This document shows positions 5,953 to 7,791 of a DNA stretch of 7,791 bases, piece by piece. A model generated the notes under the pieces. The model was not told where the DNA came from and ran no database searches. It worked only from the letters and a program-made list of their open reading frames with translations. Each line of letters begins with the position of its first letter. The stretch's first letter is position 1. This DNA is from Clostridia bacterium. Lineage in GTDB: Bacteria; Bacillota_A; Clostridia; Oscillospirales; CAG-272. Where the stretch lies: positions 1 through 7,791 of the forward strand of contig JAFQPF010000023.1 in the NCBI GenBank assembly GCA_017411885.1. Direction: 5' to 3'. Position numbers and translations under genes: made by a program.

Positions 5953-7791
5953 ATGAAAATATTACTTAAGATCTGCTCGGTGCTTCTTTTGCTTGCGATC
6001 ATCCTTTCGGTGAGCGCCTGCAAGAAGACCGAAACTATAGAAAAGCAGTTGGTTGAAAACGTTTATAAAAGTGAAAACTATGCGCTTCCCGAGGGGATGC
6101 AGTATGTAAATTCGCTTTATAAGACCGACGACGGCTACATCGTATACGGTCAGATATACGATGAAGAAAAGGGCTATTACAATCGCTTTGCAAGGCTTGA
6201 TAATGAGCTTGGCTTTATCGAATATTTCGACGTTGAGTTTGAACTTGAGGACGGTGCGGAAAGCTATCTCGGCGATATCGTGGTTGCTCCCGACGGAAGC
6301 TTTTATACCACAGTCAACACAAATTTCTACGATCCCGAAACCGATTATTATGAATCCAAGAGCTACTTTGTTCACCTGGATGCAGAGTATAACATAGTAA
6401 ACCGCGTGCTTGTGACCGAGCTTTTAGGTCTTGAACCCGGTGCATACGGCTACATTTACAACATAACTCCGCTTGAAAACGGTGAGCTTGCATTTATGAG
6501 CGATAACGGTATGTACGTTATAGATGCCGATATGCAGATCAAGCTAAAAAAGACTGTTGAGGAGCTTGGAGCGAACTATTTTAATTCTATGATCAATACA
6601 CAAAAAGGACTTGTCCTTATGTATAACGATCAGGAATACAATATGAAGGCTGTAATATATGATAATAATACCGGCAGCTTTGGCGAACCCCTTGATTTTG
6701 CCGGCATAGGCCACGGTCAGTATTACACCGCAAAGGAGGGCTACGATCTCTATTATACCGCTGACAGCGGCATATACGGCTACAGCTTTGAAACCGGAGA
6801 GAGTGAGGAGTTACTTAACTATATGAACTCCGATCTTCTCAATTTCTATCCTAATCAGATGATAGTGGGCGATAACCACAGCTTCATTTGCACTACCTGG
6901 AATTATGATAATGATGAAGGCGGTATGGTGTTAACAAAGCTTTCACCCGTGCCGGACACCGAGGTAAAGCCCAAGTATCTGATAACTCTCGGTGCGCTTT
7001 ATATGAATTATAACATCCGCAATCAGGTGTTTGAATTCAACCGTAATAATGATGAGTACAGAATAGTGCTTAAGGATTATTCCGAGGGTATACAGTACGG
7101 CGAGGACAGCGAATATACCTACGAGGACGCGGTTGCAAAAATGAACGGCGACATCGCGGCAGGAAACGTGCCTGATCTGTTCGTTTGCTCTCAGGAATTA
7201 CCCTTTGACAGCTATGCCTCCAAGGGACTTTTTGAGGATCTGTATAAGTATATGGACGGGGAAGAAGGCATCTCACGCGATCTGCTTGAAGCAAACGTGC
7301 TGAAGGCATACGAAACCGACGGCAAGCTTTACAGAATAACACCTACCTACAGCGTACAGGGCTTTGCCGGACTTAACAGCGTAGTCGGAGAATATAAGGA
7401 TAACTGGAATATGGATTCCTTTATGCGCCTTGCAAGCTCGCTTCCCGAGGGCTCGACCGTGTTCCAGGATATGACTCGCGACAGCTTTATAAGACTTGTA
7501 CTTACAGCTATGTATGATGAATTTATCGATATTGGAAGTGGCAAGTGCAGCTTTAACGACGGTACCTTTGAGCAGGTTCTTGAATATGCTGCTACACTTA
7601 ATGAAAAGAGTATCTTTGATACGATCGACTGGAACAATACCGACAACAGCTTCTGGGATGATTGGGACGCCGCTGTAAGAGACGGCAGAGTGGCGCTTTC
7701 ACAGGTATATATGAGCGATTTCAGTCAGCTTACCTCTATGATGAGCTATACCTTTATGAGCGATGAGATATCTCTGCTCGGATTCCCCGGC
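5953..7791 (+). CDS. Lipoprotein: beta-propeller-like domain fused to an extracellular solute-binding protein (3' end missing)
   Basis: The frame is open from ATG 5953 to the window edge (613 codons) with no stop, so the C-terminus is missing. A hydrophobic signal peptide ends in a lipobox, VSAC at residues 20-23, so the mature protein should be lipid-anchored at Cys23. Residues about 58-335 hold some six loosely similar blocks of 30-45 residues rich in Tyr, Asp and Gly (for example DGYIVYGQIYDEEKGYYNRF, NGELAFMSDNGMYVIDADMQ and KEGYDLYYTADSGIYGYSFE), suggesting a six-bladed propeller. From about 342 the chain reads as a family 1 binding protein: NQVFEFNRNNDEYRIVLKDY at 357-376, then AAGNVPDLFVCSQ near 402, ASKGLFEDLYKYM near 422 and DGKLYRITPTYSVQGFAGLN at 456-475. 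The binding protein should deliver ligand to the two permeases upstream; the propeller may add ligand, glycan or partner binding. Long versions of this kind are, from memory, present in Clostridia. The substrate is not evident. Confidence 0.88.
   Translation, partial: MKILLKICSVLLLLAIILSVSACKKTETIEKQLVENVYKSENYALPEGMQYVNSLYKTDDGYIVYGQIYDEEKGYYNRFARLDNELGFIEYFDVEFELEDGAESYLGDIVVAPDGSFYTTVNTNFYDPETDYYESKSYFVHLDAEYNIVNRVLVTELLGLEPGAYGYIYNITPLENGELAFMSDNGMYVIDADMQIKLKKTVEELGANYFNSMINTQKGLVLMYNDQEYNMKAVIYDNNTGSFGEPLDFAGIGHGQYYTAKEGYDLYYTADSGIYGYSFETGESEELLNYMNSDLLNFYPNQMIVGDNHSFICTTWNYDNDEGGMVLTKLSPVPDTEVKPKYLITLGALYMNYNIRNQVFEFNRNNDEYRIVLKDYSEGIQYGEDSEYTYEDAVAKMNGDIAAGNVPDLFVCSQELPFDSYASKGLFEDLYKYMDGEEGISRDLLEANVLKAYETDGKLYRITPTYSVQGFAGLNSVVGEYKDNWNMDSFMRLASSLPEGSTVFQDMTRDSFIRLVLTAMYDEFIDIGSGKCSFNDGTFEQVLEYAATLNEKSIFDTIDWNNTDNSFWDDWDAAVRDGRVALSQVYMSDFSQLTSMMSYTFMSDEISLLGFPG

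Noticed and set aside
5962..6375. A 137-codon minus-strand frame inside the binding-protein gene
   Set aside because: It overlaps the signal peptide and first propeller blocks of a clear lipoprotein with a strong ribosome binding site; no motif supports the minus-strand product.

Overview
The window looks like one strand of a chromosomal operon from a gut-type Clostridia bacterium, most likely Oscillospiraceae/Ruminococcaceae (for example Ruminococcus or [Eubacterium] siraeum relatives). That placement is an inference. It rests on the moderate GC content, the heavy use of CTT for Leu and ATA for Ile, Gram-positive Shine-Dalgarno (SD) sites, a lipoprotein-type solute-binding protein and the gene order. 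All supported genes are on the + strand, and coding is almost continuous.

Layout. Positions 2-244 hold the 3' end of a gene that enters from the left. Positions 241-678 hold a 145-codon reading frame that overlaps it by ATGA. The two may be one C-terminal domain, of the kind attached to ABC-2-type permeases (DUF6449-like), split by a one-base frameshift. A perfect 10-bp GC-rich hairpin without a U-tract (687-711) lies in the only sizeable intergenic gap. From 736 to the end there are five tightly packed genes with gaps of at most about 17 bases: a MalF/UgpA-type ABC permease (736-1635), a MalG/UgpE-type ABC permease (1653-2597), a very long coiled-coil HlyD/MacA-type membrane fusion protein (2611-4932), a two-TM protein with a MacB-type extracellular core domain (4944-5936), and a lipoprotein that joins an N-terminal beta-propeller-like region to an extracellular solute-binding protein domain (5953 to the window end, incomplete).

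How they may work together. Permease pair plus binding protein is the standard set for a CUT1-type sugar importer, lacking only its ATPase, which must be upstream, downstream or shared from elsewhere. The unusual part is the pair between permeases and binding protein. A MacA-like adaptor has a coiled coil long enough, if folded as a hairpin, to be comparable with a Gram-positive wall. Beside it is a MacB-like ectodomain stripped of most of its permease helices. The locus therefore mixes importer parts with efflux-pump accessory parts in one apparent transcription unit. I know of no described function for this combination, and it is the main candidate for an undescribed system here.

I found no tRNA, rRNA, CRISPR, transposon or convincing promoter.
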